64,000 nucleotides of DNA. Source: Thuidium tamariscinum. Taxonomy: Eukaryota; Streptophyta; Bryopsida; Hypnales; Thuidiaceae. The first letter of the stretch is position 1, and every line of letters starts with the position of its first letter. Both the position numbers and the translations under genes were made by a program. Location of the stretch: positions 19,991,067 to 20,055,066 of the forward strand of contig OX344758.2 of assembly GCA_947034885.2 (NCBI GenBank), given 5' to 3'. The notes under the pieces were generated by a model. That model ran no database searches, was not told the origin of the DNA, and saw nothing but the letters and a program-made list of their open reading frames with translations. Positions 26,712 to 37,995 of this stretch are shown here, in pieces.

Positions 26712-27701
26712 CAGTCGGGTACCATAAACTTACGAATTTTTGCATTCACAGTGAAAAAAAAGTTCACTGCTGCCCACTTTGACGCCCTCCCGAGGGCTGA
26801 AAAATTAATATTTTTCCACGAAATTTTTTTTACAAGATCCTCTCTATGCTAATAACATATGTGCCAAATTTCAAGTCCAAATGATTTATAAGAAAAAAGA
26901 TATTCAAACATGTACCAACATGTGTAGTTCAAAAAATATTTCACTACTACCAACTTTGACACCCTCCCAAATATCGAAAAAAAAAGTTTTGGCCATGAAA
27001 TTTTTGGTGTTAGATCACCTTAGTGTTACTAACTAATGTGCTAAAATTTCAAGTTCAAAAGAATTTCCCACAAAGAGTAGTTCAAATTCTACCAACTCAC
27101 AAATGTAGCCATGAGAAACAATTTCACTACTACCAACTTTGACACCCTCCCAAGGGCAAATAAATTGTTTATTTACCATGAAATTTTTTGCATGAAATCA
27201 CCTCTATGTTGATAATATGTGTGTCAAATTTCAAGGCCAAAAGATTTACTTAAAAAAAGATATATTCAAAATCTACCAACATGTGTTGTTATGGAAAAAA
27301 AATCCATAACTACACATGTTGGTAGAAGTTGAACTACTCTTTGTGAGAAAAAATTTTGAACTTGAAATTTGGCACATTATTTAGTAACACTAAGGTGATC
27401 TTACACCAAAAATTTCATGGCCAAAACTTTTTTTTTCGATATTTGGGAGGGTATCAAAGTTGGTAGTAGTGAAATATTTTTTTGAACTACACATGTTGGT
27501 ACATGTTTGAATATCTTTTTTTGTATAAATCATTTGGACTTGAAATTTGGCACATATATTATTAGCACAGAGAGGATCTTGTAAAAAACATTTTGCGGAA
27601 AAATATTAATTTTCAGCCCTCGGGAGGGTGTCAAAGTGGGCAGTAGTGAACTTTTTTTTCACTATGAATGCAAAAATTCGTAAGTTTATGGTACCCGACT
27701 G
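26712..27701. mobile_element. 990-bp foldback element, TA-flanked, CAGT ends (pogo/mariner-type)
   Basis: The ends CAGTCGGGTACCATAAACTT and its reverse complement are perfect and flanked by TA on both sides (26710-26711 and 27702-27703). Each arm is built from units of about 180 bp beginning TTCACTRCTRCCMACTTTGA (near 26762, 26940 and 27128 on the left arm). Two are mirrored on the right arm and one forms the loop side, with an extra small palindrome at the turn (27276-27332). CAGT termini plus TA duplication fit pogo/Tigger-like or other Tc1/mariner non-autonomous elements. There is no coding capacity. Confidence 0.8.
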
Positions 27702-27737
27702 TAGAATAGCCGAGTACCTGCGGTTGGAATTCCTTAA

Positions 27738-27967
27738 CCCTTGAATGCCACCACGGACGTTTGGTGTCCTTTGAATGACAAAGAATCTTTCTTTATAAGA
27801 CAACATTGCAACTTTTCATCCTTGGTATTAGCCTATTAGGGGTGGAAAAGGAAGATCTTCTATAGAACATTGACTTTCAATGAGTATATTTGGCTTATTC
27901 AAAGTAGATGATGTCACACGGTATCAAAATGCATGATTTTCATGGCCACCAGTCAAACCTTCAAGGG
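27738..27967. mobile_element. TTAA-flanked MITE (piggyBac-type), 230 bp
   Basis: Begins CCCTTGAATG and ends CTTCAAGGG, with TTAA on each side (27734-27737 and 27968-27971). The duplicated block at 20.8 kb has a single TTTAATG at the same point, so that copy is the empty site. CCC...GGG ends inside TTAA duplications are diagnostic of the piggyBac superfamily. Confidence 0.8.
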
Positions 27968-28563
27968 TTAATATACTAAAATTAGAAATATTCCCTTGAT
28001 TTTGAAGACAATTTAGCACCACTGAGCTTATATTTAATAGCCAAGCTGACTAACCAATTGTGCTAAGTTCCTTGTACATTGTCATATTTGGGTTTATTGT
28101 TATTGAATTAGGCCTTTTTTCATTTTTTTATGAAGATGGCAAATTTTCATTACTTTGACACTTTTTTCAATTCATTACAATTCATTACAAGATGAAGTTT
28201 AAATTTGTCATGGGTTTTTTTAAACTATGCCTATCCTAGATGTTTTAGACTATGTGGTGTGAAATCTAAAGCTCTTATAGATTTTTGAATCAATCATTAG
28301 TCTTAGATGTTTAAAATCTAAACCTAGGTGAAAGCATGAAAGACTAGTACTATCAATTTGCCTCACACTTGAAATGATGGAATTGTCATTGACTATAACT
28401 TTTAAAGTATGAACCAAATTAACTTGAAATTTTGATTAGAGATGTCTAATACAACAATAGTCAAATTCCTCATTTTTCAAAAAAATTCAAAAATCATTTT
28501 ATAATGAAATTTCAATATAGGTACTTTGTCACACTTTGCAGTTTAGGGTTTTTTAGAACCAGG

Positions 28564-29559
28564 GGGTGATTGCAAGAAACACTTATACTATTTTGCATCA
28601 CATTGCATGCTAATTTGTTTTTTGGCCATAACTTTTGTATTTTGGCTCCAATTGATTTAAAATCTATAGAGAAGGTAGTCATAATTATCATAAACTTTCT
28701 CTTGTTCCTTCATGACTTTCAAAAATAGTTTATTATCCAAAAATAGACCCCAATTGAATATCACACTAACTAGTTTGGAGGTTTTTAGTACTATTTAGTA
28801 CACCAAAAAAAAAATTTGAGCTAAAATTTGAATGAGATGGTCTTCTAATAGACTTGTAGCTCCCTATGGAAGGAATTGAAAAAAAAAATTATGTGGTGTA
28901 GATTGTAGAAGTCTATAAAGTGAGCTTCTCTCTACTTGCATTTTGAAAGATATAAAGTATTATTTTAGTAGTTTTTTTGATGAGTGACCATCTCCATAAA
29001 GTTGTTACAAATGGCCACTTTTGATTTGGTGAGTTTACTTCATTTTTCTATTTTTACCTAATTAAATCATCAAAATATGTATTTTCTTGAGTCTTAAGAC
29101 TTTTCTAGTTCTCCTACTTAGAAAAAATTTCTATGCAATTCCTTCCCTTGGTACCTTTGTCTAAATGGTGTATACATTATTTATATTTTTCAAATTTTTC
29201 AAAAATTAATTTTCTAATTTTAAAGTATTGCCAAAAAAGTTATGAAAACCCAACAAATAAGGTAGGTACACCCAAAAGTGCCATGTTCCTAAAAGTGTCA
29301 TTTACAATGCCCATACATTTTCAAAATCAGTCATGTTTGCAAAGTGTAGATGGCACTTTCATAAACAGACTTTGACTGTTAATTACTTTTGCATATTGTA
29401 TCCAAATCCAACGTTCTTTGGTATGTTGGAATATGCTTTCACTTGCCAACAAGATTGCATGAAAATTTAAACAAGCTAATGATAGTAACTAGGCACATTA
29501 TGAATAAGTGGCGCTTTTGGGTATACCCACTTTAGTACAAATGTTTCTTGCAATTACCT
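28564..29559. mobile_element. GGGTC-family TIR element, nested copy
   Basis: Left end GGGTGATTGCAAGAAACACT. The right end, reverse-complemented, is AGGTAATTGCAAGAAACATT. The internal sequence matches the members at 40657 and 56363. A 4-bp target duplication is not convincing here (CAGG versus GGGG). The element itself was later hit by a 270-bp MITE at 29261-29530 close to its right end. Confidence 0.65.
29261..29530. mobile_element. 270-bp MITE with GGTAGGTACACCC ends, copy 1
   Basis: Same family as 41721-41992 and 53598-53873. It has terminal repeats GGTAGGTACACCCAAAAG and an internal sequence with TTGACTGTTAAT, CTTTCACTTGCCAACAAGAT and GGCGCTTTTGGGT. Copies carry an inner small hairpin (ACTGTAGATGG and its complement in the less decayed members). 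It is inserted inside a GGGTC-family element. Confidence 0.75.
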
Positions 29560-30134
29560 GGGGGAGTATCCAAAATTAATGATTTAAAGATGAAATTTTT
29601 GTGGTCTATTTCCATAGTAGGTAGACATGTTTCTTCTAAAGGAAATTTATAAAATCATTATTTTTTTTCCTATACATATGTGCTAATAAGCCTCCCTTGC
29701 ACACGCACTTATGAACATTCAAGATGGTTTTGAAATCATTCTTTTGGTAAAATCTCTTTATTATAAAGTTTTCCCAAATTACGAATTTTAATTTTAAGAA
29801 AAAAAAAATTTCCTATTTTTTACAAATTGAAATGTCAAAGAACCTATCTTCATGAATTTTGCACTTTTCTAGTTCTCCTACTTATAGAAATTTTCTACAC
29901 TTTTCCTTATCCTTTGTAGAGTACATTCTTTTGAAAGGTATATACATTGAGTATTTTTTCTTAAATTATTTTTCTAATAATACAATACTCTTGAAAAAAT
30001 CATGAGTACTACAATAAATGCTACTACAAATGCATAGTATTTCATACTTTCACCCACATGTCTTAGATATCAATTTTCAATTCAAACTGTGCAGTTTAAA
30101 AAATGGCATATGGAATACCACCATTCTAATAAAA

Positions 30135-30850
30135 TTTGCCATGAAGTGTCAAAGTGGTGGTACAAAATGTTATGGTGATGCTCCAAATTTCAACATTCAT
30201 CCACATATTGAATAGAAAATATCACATTAGCACATATCACATGTTTGTATTTCTATTTTCATCCACAATCCGACTAGTGATCAGTTTCATCTAAGATTTT
30301 TTTAATTCAAAATTTTTTTGGCAAAAAAACATTATAATTTGTCTCCGTTTTTTAGCCTAATTATTTTTTTCTTGTGTGACCCTGCACTTGAAAGCCAAAA
30401 AAAGAAGCCCTTTCATTGAATGCAAAGCCAGTTCCCAACCTCGTTTTGAGAGCTTCTGGATTGAATACTAGAATATATCGTTCCACTGGTATTGGATACT
30501 AACAAGAGTGTTACTTTACCTCTGGGTATACTTCAGTTCCTATTGTTTCTTTTTATTGTTTCTTTTTATTTTTGGACAGGGCTTTTTGAAAAAAAATTCT
30601 GGTGCCAGATTGCACCAGAAGAAAATAATTTGTCTAAAACCTGGCAAATAAATCATGAAGTTTTTTGTCAGAGAACTTTGTATTAATAAAAAAATCTTTG
30701 ATGAAATCACCAATTGTAAATGAGTATAGAAGTATGTTCATGTGATATGTGATGATGTAATGTGATATTTTCTATCCAATATGTGGATGAATGTTGAAAT
30801 ATGGAGCACCACTATAATATTTTCTATTGCCACTTTGGCACTTTATAAAA
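30135..30850. mobile_element. Foldback element with about 110-bp inverted arms
   Basis: The stretch 30135-30245 is the inverted complement of about 30700-30850. Shared words are TCAACATTCATCCACATATT, AGAAAATATCACATTA and AGTG(T/C)CAAAGTGG. Single arms recur near 20,130-20,225 and 54,740-54,905. I could not fix the exact termini or a target duplication. Confidence 0.45.
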
Positions 30851-32200
30851 AATGAAAAAAAATGACTTGGTTTCAGAATACATTTTCCTTTCCTACACAT
30901 CAGACTATATTATTCATGTGAAGTGGACTTCAAAGAATTGTAGGTCTCTGCAATTAGTTTGAAAGGCTCAGTGGGGGTAATGTAGAATTCTTGACTTTTT
31001 GTTGCAAAGATGCTACTTGAACAAACCCCATTGTTTTTCATTCAAGCGATTCGAAACTATGTTGTTTCTCACTAGAAATGATCTAATATTAGTAGCCAAG
31101 TGAACCCCATGGTTCTTGACTTCTTTCACTTACCCCAAGTTTTGTAGTTTCAAGGAATGAAAAGCAATGTGTTTCACAATAGTAGGCCCATTAGTGATCC
31201 CCTCTCATCAAACCTTGGTATGTGTATTTACTACTAGGAAGCTCATGGCCTTTCATTCCTTGAGTTAATGAAAAAAATGTAAGGTGAGTGGAAATAGTTA
31301 CAAAAGACAAATTGTGGGGATGACTTTGCTACTAACAATAAAGTAGGAGGTCCTTAAATGGAGAATCTAAGGGTTAGAACTACAATTTTGGGTAGTGAAA
31401 CATCTTTAATTGAAATATTTTTCAATACATTTTCCTTGAAAGACAAGTGGAATTGACATCTAATCCAAGTCATTTCATATTTTTTGGAGCTTCATAGAAT
31501 TTGTTATAAAATTTTGAAGTTGTAGTGGGATAGGGCTCTAAAATGGAGTACTTCCTAGAATGTATACAATTTTTACATTACTAAATGCTATGAAAAAGAA
31601 ACGTGTACAAATAAAGTACATTTAATAAGGTGCACCATTCTAAAGCCCACTCCGTTTTAGAACCTCCTACCGAATTATTTTTAGTGAAAAGCTACATAGG
31701 TCTACATCTCTTGAATGAAAAATGATGGAGTTTGCACTAGTGATTGCATCTAATCTATTCTAAAGTAAATGCAAAATAGCCACATCGCACTACAGAAAAA
31801 TCTTTCGTTTTCTACAATTGGCTTTACAACTACATCTTTAGTTGTTTGGGACAAGATTGATTGCTATAATTGTCTACAAAATTATTTTTTTCTTATTTCA
31901 AAAAATGACCCTCTCAAAATTCTTGCATGAATTAGTATAAATAAAAATCTTACAATTATACAAACACCCGGCCTTGACCTATAGAATAAATAATTGTGAG
32001 GAAATTTTTTGTAAATATATATCATAGAAATGACAAAGAACTAATACAAGATAGTACTATAAGCATTAGATAAGTACAAAATCAACGATTTTGTGTGCTT
32101 GGGACATAATTATTTGCATTCATCCATCTTTCAAAATGTTAAAGCCTCTCTTCTTCATTGAGTTAACTGGCTTTGATCTTATAGCCAGGTGGCATGAAAA
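30490..32200. repeat. Segmental duplication copy flanking a DUF247 relic
   Basis: Matches 54560-56160 over most of its length at high identity, including ACCTCTGGGTATACTT, GTGCCAGATTGCACCAGAAG, GGAATGAAAAGCAATGTGTT and AGACAAGTGGAATTGACATC. A third diverged partial copy lies at about 45,100-45,430. It is followed in both main copies by DUF247 exon-2 sequence on the minus strand, so the block travelled with that gene. Confidence 0.75.
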
Positions 32201-32212
32201 AGAGACTTGAGT

Positions 32213-32689
32213 TCACAGTTGGGACGAGAACCCTGGTTCCATCCCATCCGCATCAATGACAGCAGTGTAGGTTTGAATCCTTGCAGCAATGGTGACAAAC
32301 GTAACTACGAGAACAAACAACACTATCCACGGATTACAATACTCCTTCTTGAACTCGGACCACAACTGGTTTCTTCTTCGCTTGGAAAAGCTATTCACAC
32401 TTCATAACATGGCCAAAAACTGCGCAGTCACTCAAGGTTCTGGAATGTTGTAGTTGATGCACTTGAACATCTCCACCACTATTGCGTGGGAGCCAATGTG
32501 CACCGATAAAACGCCGTGCTTGACGAGGAGATCTACATCCTTCGGCATTTTTATCAAGCTCTCCATGAAATTGGTGTAGCAGTTCACCCAGAAGTTCCTG
32601 ATCATGGACCTCCGGGCTTTCCGCGTAGACTGAAGACTCATCAGCGCTGCCACCTTCGATTCTTTGTCCGCTTGACACAAGCCAAGCAA
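32213..32689 (-). pseudogene. DUF247 exon-2 pseudogene with two CGA-to-TGA stops
   Basis: Aligns codon for codon with exon 2 of the intact gene: ESKVAALMSLQST, NCYTNFMESLIKMPKDVDLL, HGVLSVHIGSHAIVVEMFK and the membrane helix WIVLFVLVVTFVTIAARIQTY. After NIPEP the intact gene has CGA (Arg); here it is TGA. Fourteen codons later a second CGA is also TGA. Upstream (32690-32960) is intron sequence shared with the third copy at 58.2-58.33 kb, but no exon 1 follows. It is therefore a truncated, dead copy. Confidence 0.9.
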
Positions 32690-32960
32690 AGATGGTGAAT
32701 TTCATGAAAATGGCAGCATTTGTGAACCATTTTTGACATGTATACTCTCAACTGATTGACTCATGATTAAATTGAAAAGGATCCTCCAAATGGAAATTTG
32801 GACAACGTTACATGATTTTTAGGTTCAGTCTAGAAATGCAAATGGCAATTAATCAAAAATCAAACTGTATGTTCAAATGAAATAGAGTTTTTAGATTCAT
32901 ACAGTTACATACTAGTATGTATAGAAAGGGATGATTTATTAATTAAGTAAACAAATATTT

Positions 32961-33427
32961 CATTAAAATGGCAATATTACCACACCATTTTTTCATTCGT
33001 TTTCTAGGACAGGTATAGATTTTAGACTTCGAGGTCTTAAAATCTAGGAGTGGTATACATATATAGTCTTGCTTTAGTGATGTGAGTTTCATTATTCATC
33101 AGTTAATTTTTATGTTGCTAGACTTGTTTGCGTAGTCTCTCCCCCTCCTTGATCGTATGTGTAGATTCATATTCACGGACTCCAATTTGACATCCAGCGT
33201 TTTTGATGGAGTAGCTAGACTAACTAGCTAGTAATCTTCTACCTCTGGTGTAGCAAGAGTTCTCTGCATTTAATTCTAGCTTGGTGCTTTATTTCAATAG
33301 ATCTCAAAGGTGATCCGATTAAAACTTGTTCGTCAACAAGAGGGGAAATTCATAAAGTTTTTATATAAACCTGCGATTTTTAGCGCCAGGATAGGGCAAA
33401 TTCAGTCGGTTTGATACATTATTCACG
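32961..33427. other. Spacer between DUF247 relic and protease relic
   Basis: About 470 bp, AT-rich, with no domain or strong repeat recognised. The plus-strand protease relic begins near 33428. Confidence 0.35.
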
Positions 33428-35745
33428 ATGCCTGAGCAGGATTCTCCACCATCGCAATGTGTTCCTGTGGCACCTTTTGTAACTGCAGTTCCGGATCGTA
33501 GGGCTTTCCATTTCCTCCGGCGGCACCTTTGCTTCAAAGGACTAAGAAAAGGTCGATGGGACTAAGAAATCCTACACAAAGTTCATGTTACTTGAACAGT
33601 GTGCTGCAATGTTTAACATTCATACCGCCACTTGCCGAATATTGCCGACGACAAGTACATTCCACCAACTGTATGTCTCTACTACCCTTCCGAAATGTTG
33701 TGATAGCTATGGTGATTTACATAGAAATGGCCTGTCAAAAGAGTGATCACTTTCTGCACAACTTTTGATATAAATTGTAATACTAGAGGCTCTATGCACA
33801 TAGTAACTATATGCCTATGCCATGTCATTGTTTCTGTAGATAATTCATTTTTGTATTAGTGAATTTATAATTCAAATACATCTATCGATGTGTAGATGTA
33901 CTAAAACGATGAAAAAATAGAACTAGGGATAGAGAATCTTAAGTAAAAATTTTGATACTTTTATTATATTGGCTGATTATTTGGATGTATTCACAACAAA
34001 CTAAGGCCCACTTCTCAAGATGCATAGGTCCTTACTGTAGAAACTTAGATTGATACCAATCTTCATTTAAGAGCCAACTTTGTGCAATTGATCGTGATAT
34101 CAATATTAATTTTGGCCCTCTGAATGACTCAGAACTAACAAATTTGGCGGGGGGTTTCGTAATGTTAAGCATTCATTTCCAATCACCTACCAAAACTTAA
34201 TGACTTATTTATTAATGAATCAATTGTGGTAGCTACACTAAACAGAACAAATTGAGTCTGTAGCTAATTTCCATATAATTATTTAATATATTTCCACATA
34301 TATATATATATTGATTATTTGTTACATGTAAATGTGGTGCATGCAGGATTGCAGGCCCGGGCTGGTATTGCACTTTGTGCATACTCGAGAAACGAATTCG
34401 GAGGTCGCTGGAAGCACCAGAGAATGTGGATACACCCAGAAATCTGAGCGCGCACGTGATAGCTCACTTTGAATTGTTCTAGCCAGGGAGGCATAAGGAC
34501 GCGCATGAGCTTCTGAGTTTCCTGATCGAAGATTGTGGGAACGCAATTGAGGGTCCCGGGAAGCCGGTGTTGGAACACCTGTTTGGCGGGGTGTTGCAGA
34601 GCCGCATCGAATGCCAAGAGTGCAATGCCGCATCCACGAGGCATGAGGTCATGTTGGATCTCAGCCTTAATATTTGCGAATTGGGCTCCGTGGAGCAAGC
34701 GTTGGCTAGTTTCTTTCGCCCGGAGGTTCTCGATGGAGACAACAAATATCACTATGAGGGGTAAATAATCCAAATTTGAAGTTTCAGTGAGTCCTTGTTC
34801 GAAGCAAACTATAAAAATTGCAAAGTCTGAACTAGTGAGTCCTTGTTCGAAGCAGCTGTAAGAAACAGCTCTTGTGAATTTCATTTTAGGATTCCGATAC
34901 GTACTAGTCAATCTAACTGAAAAGAAGTTGTCTTCCTTGATTGTAGGTGCCAAAGCCTCTCGGTTGCTCGGAAGCGAGTTTTGATTTTAAAAATGCCGAG
35001 AATGCTCACAAGACAGTTGCAAAGGTTTGGTCCCCTCTTTGGAAACAAGTTACATCATTTCGTCCAATTTGAGGAGCAACTAAGTGTCACCAACTACGTA
35101 AGGCAGGAATTCACAGTAAGTACTAATTATGTAACATACTACTCAACATTATTTTAGACACTGTCAAATTTAGCAATGCAGAGATCGAGACTACTAACAC
35201 TTTCTAACAATATAATAAAATTATAAATTTAATAATTCAACTCCCTAAACATTTGTTTGATCCTCTCCACTATACCACTGATCGAATGATCCGAAAAATA
35301 TCAATCGTATTGACTGGATCGATCTGGTCTAATCTACAGGAGGGTCTAGCTCTTAACTGCAAGCTCTATGGAGTGATTGAACATAAAGGCAGATCTCGCC
35401 AAAGAGGATACTATGTCGCAGCTGTGAAGGTGCATTCTCTAATCAACAAACTTTATTTTTGAAGTATGCAGTTTTAGACCGTAAATTCATCACTAGAGGG
35501 AATTAATTGGAGTTTACGAGTTCAACTTGTGAGCATAGATTTTTGGAAGTATTTTAAGGTATACTTCGTTGAGTAATAAATGGAGTTGTTTGCTTGTTTG
35601 CTCATATTCGTAGGAGACAAATGGAACATGGTACCTTTGCAACGATGACGAAGTCTTCGAATTGAAAGTGGGAAAAATCCTTGAAGCCAATGCTTATCTT
35701 CTTTTCTACATTCGAAGCAACGTCACCGAAAATGAGTGTTTGTGA
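33428..35745 (+). pseudogene. Ubiquitin-specific protease (UBP/USP) pseudogene
   Basis: Five exons read in phase: one ending 33670, then 34355-34760, 34947-35115, 35340-35429 and 35614-35745. They spell the USP catalytic core: Cys box GLRNPTQSSCYLNSVLQCL, a zinc-finger-like WYCTLC, KDAHELLSFLIEDC, VLEHLFGGVLQSRIECQEC, FFRPEVLDGDNKYHYEGCQS and the C-terminal LYGVIEHKGRSRQ...NGTWYLCNDDEVFE...AYLLFYIRS. Defects: an in-frame TAG at 34480-34482 before PGRHKDAHELL; the His-box GHY reads GYY (catalytic His replaced by Tyr); and the upstream ATG at 33428 is out of frame with the Cys box. The catalytic Cys is kept. It is most like the plant UBP16-type core. It is almost certainly non-catalytic. Confidence 0.82.
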
Positions 35746-37743
35746 ACTTGGGCTTGGTCAACTAGCTGGGATTGAAGTCTCTGCGTGCAGTAGCATTCAT
35801 CCGTATTGGTAGCTAGCTTTGAGCTCATCCATGGAAGTATCAATTAGCTAGAGAACATCCGGAAGAAGGTCAATGTCTTAAAGAGCTAAGAGGATCAAAG
35901 GCATGTAGAACTGTCAGATGAAAATGAATTAGTTTAGTGACCAGTCTTGAATTGGAAGAAATCCCAACGACTCGTGACGGGACTTGTGATCAGATGCTAA
36001 GATGAAGTTTCAATTGACAAGAAGTGAAAACAATCTGAATAACTCACATATTCTACCACAACCAAATGAACCAATTTATCGCATTTTGATGGCTTCAGAG
36101 TTCAAAGTAGTAGTGGCTATGGAAATACATTCTTCAACCAATTCCTGTTTGAAATTTCTTAGGTGAAGTTGAAAATAATGTCTTCATTGAAGAATGATTT
36201 ATCAAATTTTTAACTTAGTTACAAGATGCTTTTAAAAACAACTCAACAGAAAATGCCTTCTATTCATTCTATTGGAGCAACTTGAAGTCCCTTGCTTTGT
36301 ATATGACTATTGGTCACAGAGTAATATTTTTTTGAATTGTAGCTCAATTAAAGAAATGAAGGTTATCACCTTGACACCTTTAGTTTTCCACTCTATTTTA
36401 AAAGTTTGGAAAATTCCTAAAATTGATTGATTTATCATCATTTAAGTTTTGGGTTACAAATAACCATCACCTATTCATTTTCTAATGATGAAATGATATG
36501 AAAATTTGGTTTATACCACAATGTTCTACACCATAACATCCACCTGTGATGAATATTTCACATTTTTTATGCTACAAACTTTGCATTTGATATGAATTTT
36601 CTTTATGTTTTCTTCGAATGTTCACAATAATTCTTATGACTCAAAGAGTTACAAAGACAAGGTAATTTCACCTCTAAAATGTGATAGTGAAAAGTTTCAT
36701 TTACATATATTCCCATAATCGGAGTATACAGAAAGGACTTCGGAGTTTCAAATACTCATCATTGGCCCGTCTAAACTTCTAACAGGGTTAGGACGCCAAA
36801 ATTCAAAATATTTGACACTTCCTAGACCTAGTTTTCATTTCTTTTTAGTTTTTACAATTGAACGCATGCCACATTTTTAGCAATTGCATTGAAACACGAC
36901 TGACATCTTAAACACAAAACCAGTTAAGAATGTGGATAATTATTCTCCATTATCTCCAAAGAATAAAACATTGTTGTGATCAGGATCAACTTCAGCTTCA
37001 GAAACATATGACATTGTGGCTAGCTAGCTTCACCTTAGACTGGGTAGTTTCTCTTTCAAAGATAACTAAACCCCCAGAGGTGCAGAGCTATGAAATCCGC
37101 ATGAATCTCCTGACATTTGTCACTACCTGGAGTCTATAGCAGGATTAGGTCATTGATTTCTTGCATGGCTGGCTTCCTTATCATGACCTGACAGAAGCAA
37201 ATTCTTCAATTCGCTGCTAATATAAAACTCCATGACTATCTTTATCATCAGGTTACAATACAAGTGCATAAGTGCATATGATTGTGTAGTCTTATCAAAT
37301 TCAAGAAATTAAGCCAAAGATCGAAGGAATCACAGTTGATACAATTTTGCACGACTTTTCTTACAGCAATGCATTCAGCAAATAGCAAGGGAATCATATA
37401 TTGACATGCACTAAGCTCTTTGGTTCCTTGTTTGGGAGCCCTCAAAGTTTCAAGATTGGGACCATTATTTTGATTGAAGGAGCTACATAAATTGTACATG
37501 CATCTATAAAATGCTGTCATTCCCTTGAAACACGAGTTGAACAAGAATATAAATGAAACATAGGAAAAGGATTCATTGACATATGTTCAACGTTGACCAA
37601 TCCAATACAAAAAAGGATCCTTACAAAGGAGGGATCACAAACCAAATCCAAAACACACTCTGATTTTTCCCTGGACTGCCAGAATGACATCTATAACGTT
37701 GTGCATACTATACAATACGGGTCCTTGCTCTTCCACCATCCAT
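35746..37743. other. Intergenic, no gene recognised
   Basis: About 2 kb between convergent features. It should contain the 3' flanks of the protease relic and of the S-domain gene. I see no domain, RNA gene or clear TIR element. Confidence 0.4.
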
Positions 37744-37995
37744 TCAATGTGCCCCATCTTCTGGAAGCTGTGGCGTAGATTGCACATGCTGCATCTGGAC
37801 TTGGCCTTCTGGGAACTTGAGCACAAAACTAGACCTCGTGAAGCACAACCCACAATCAGGGATCTTCTCGTTGCGCCGTAAATAATAGATCACCCCAATA
37901 AGAATAAGTAGCAGCCCTATTGGAACCCCGACAGCCAACCCTAGTGTTGGCCCCAACTTGTTGTCCTTCTTCGCCGCTCGCGATTGAGGTAATTC
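37744..37995 (-). other. Membrane segment and tail downstream of an in-frame TAG
   Basis: Directly after the TAG that ends the S-domain protein, the same frame continues for about 83 codons: ELPQSRAAKKDNK, a membrane helix LGLAVGVPIGLLLILIGVIY, a stop-transfer YLRRNEK, then a roughly 40-residue tail ending PQLPEDGAH and a stop. This is what a type-I receptor-like protein should have after its ectodomain. So either the TAG is a recent disabling mutation, or it is read through, or an unseen splice skips it. There is no kinase domain. Confidence 0.65.

Larger units (their letters stand above)
28370..30000. mobile_element. Older GGGTC-family element split by a later insertion
   Basis: The pieces 28370-28555 and about 29570-30000 align in order with two consecutive parts of the element at 40657-41390. 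Shared words include ATCATTTTATA, TAATGATTT(A/G)AAGA(T/C)GAAA and TTCTTTTGGT(A/C)AAATCTC. Between them sits another member of the same family (28564-29559). Terminal repeats of the older unit are not clearly retained, so the bounds are approximate. Confidence 0.5.
26505..31250. repeat. Duplicated block, copy expanded by transposons
   Basis: Co-linear with 20575-21870 but expanded to about 4.7 kb. Insertions that explain the growth are a 990-bp TA-flanked foldback (26712-27701), a TTAA MITE (27738-27967) and a nest of GGGTC-family elements plus a short-TIR MITE between about 28110 and 30430. After 30,430 the match resumes with GCTTCTGGATTGAATAC, ACCTCTGGGTATAC-type sequence and TTTGAAAGGCTCAGTGGGG. 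Confidence 0.7.

Noticed and set aside
26762..27700. CRISPR-like or satellite array
   Set aside because: The repeated 180-bp units are arms of one inverted-repeat transposon with TA-flanked ends, not an array with spacers.
34315..34953. 212-codon minus-strand open frame
   Set aside because: It is antisense to the protease relic exon, which has clear USP motifs and splice borders on the plus strand.
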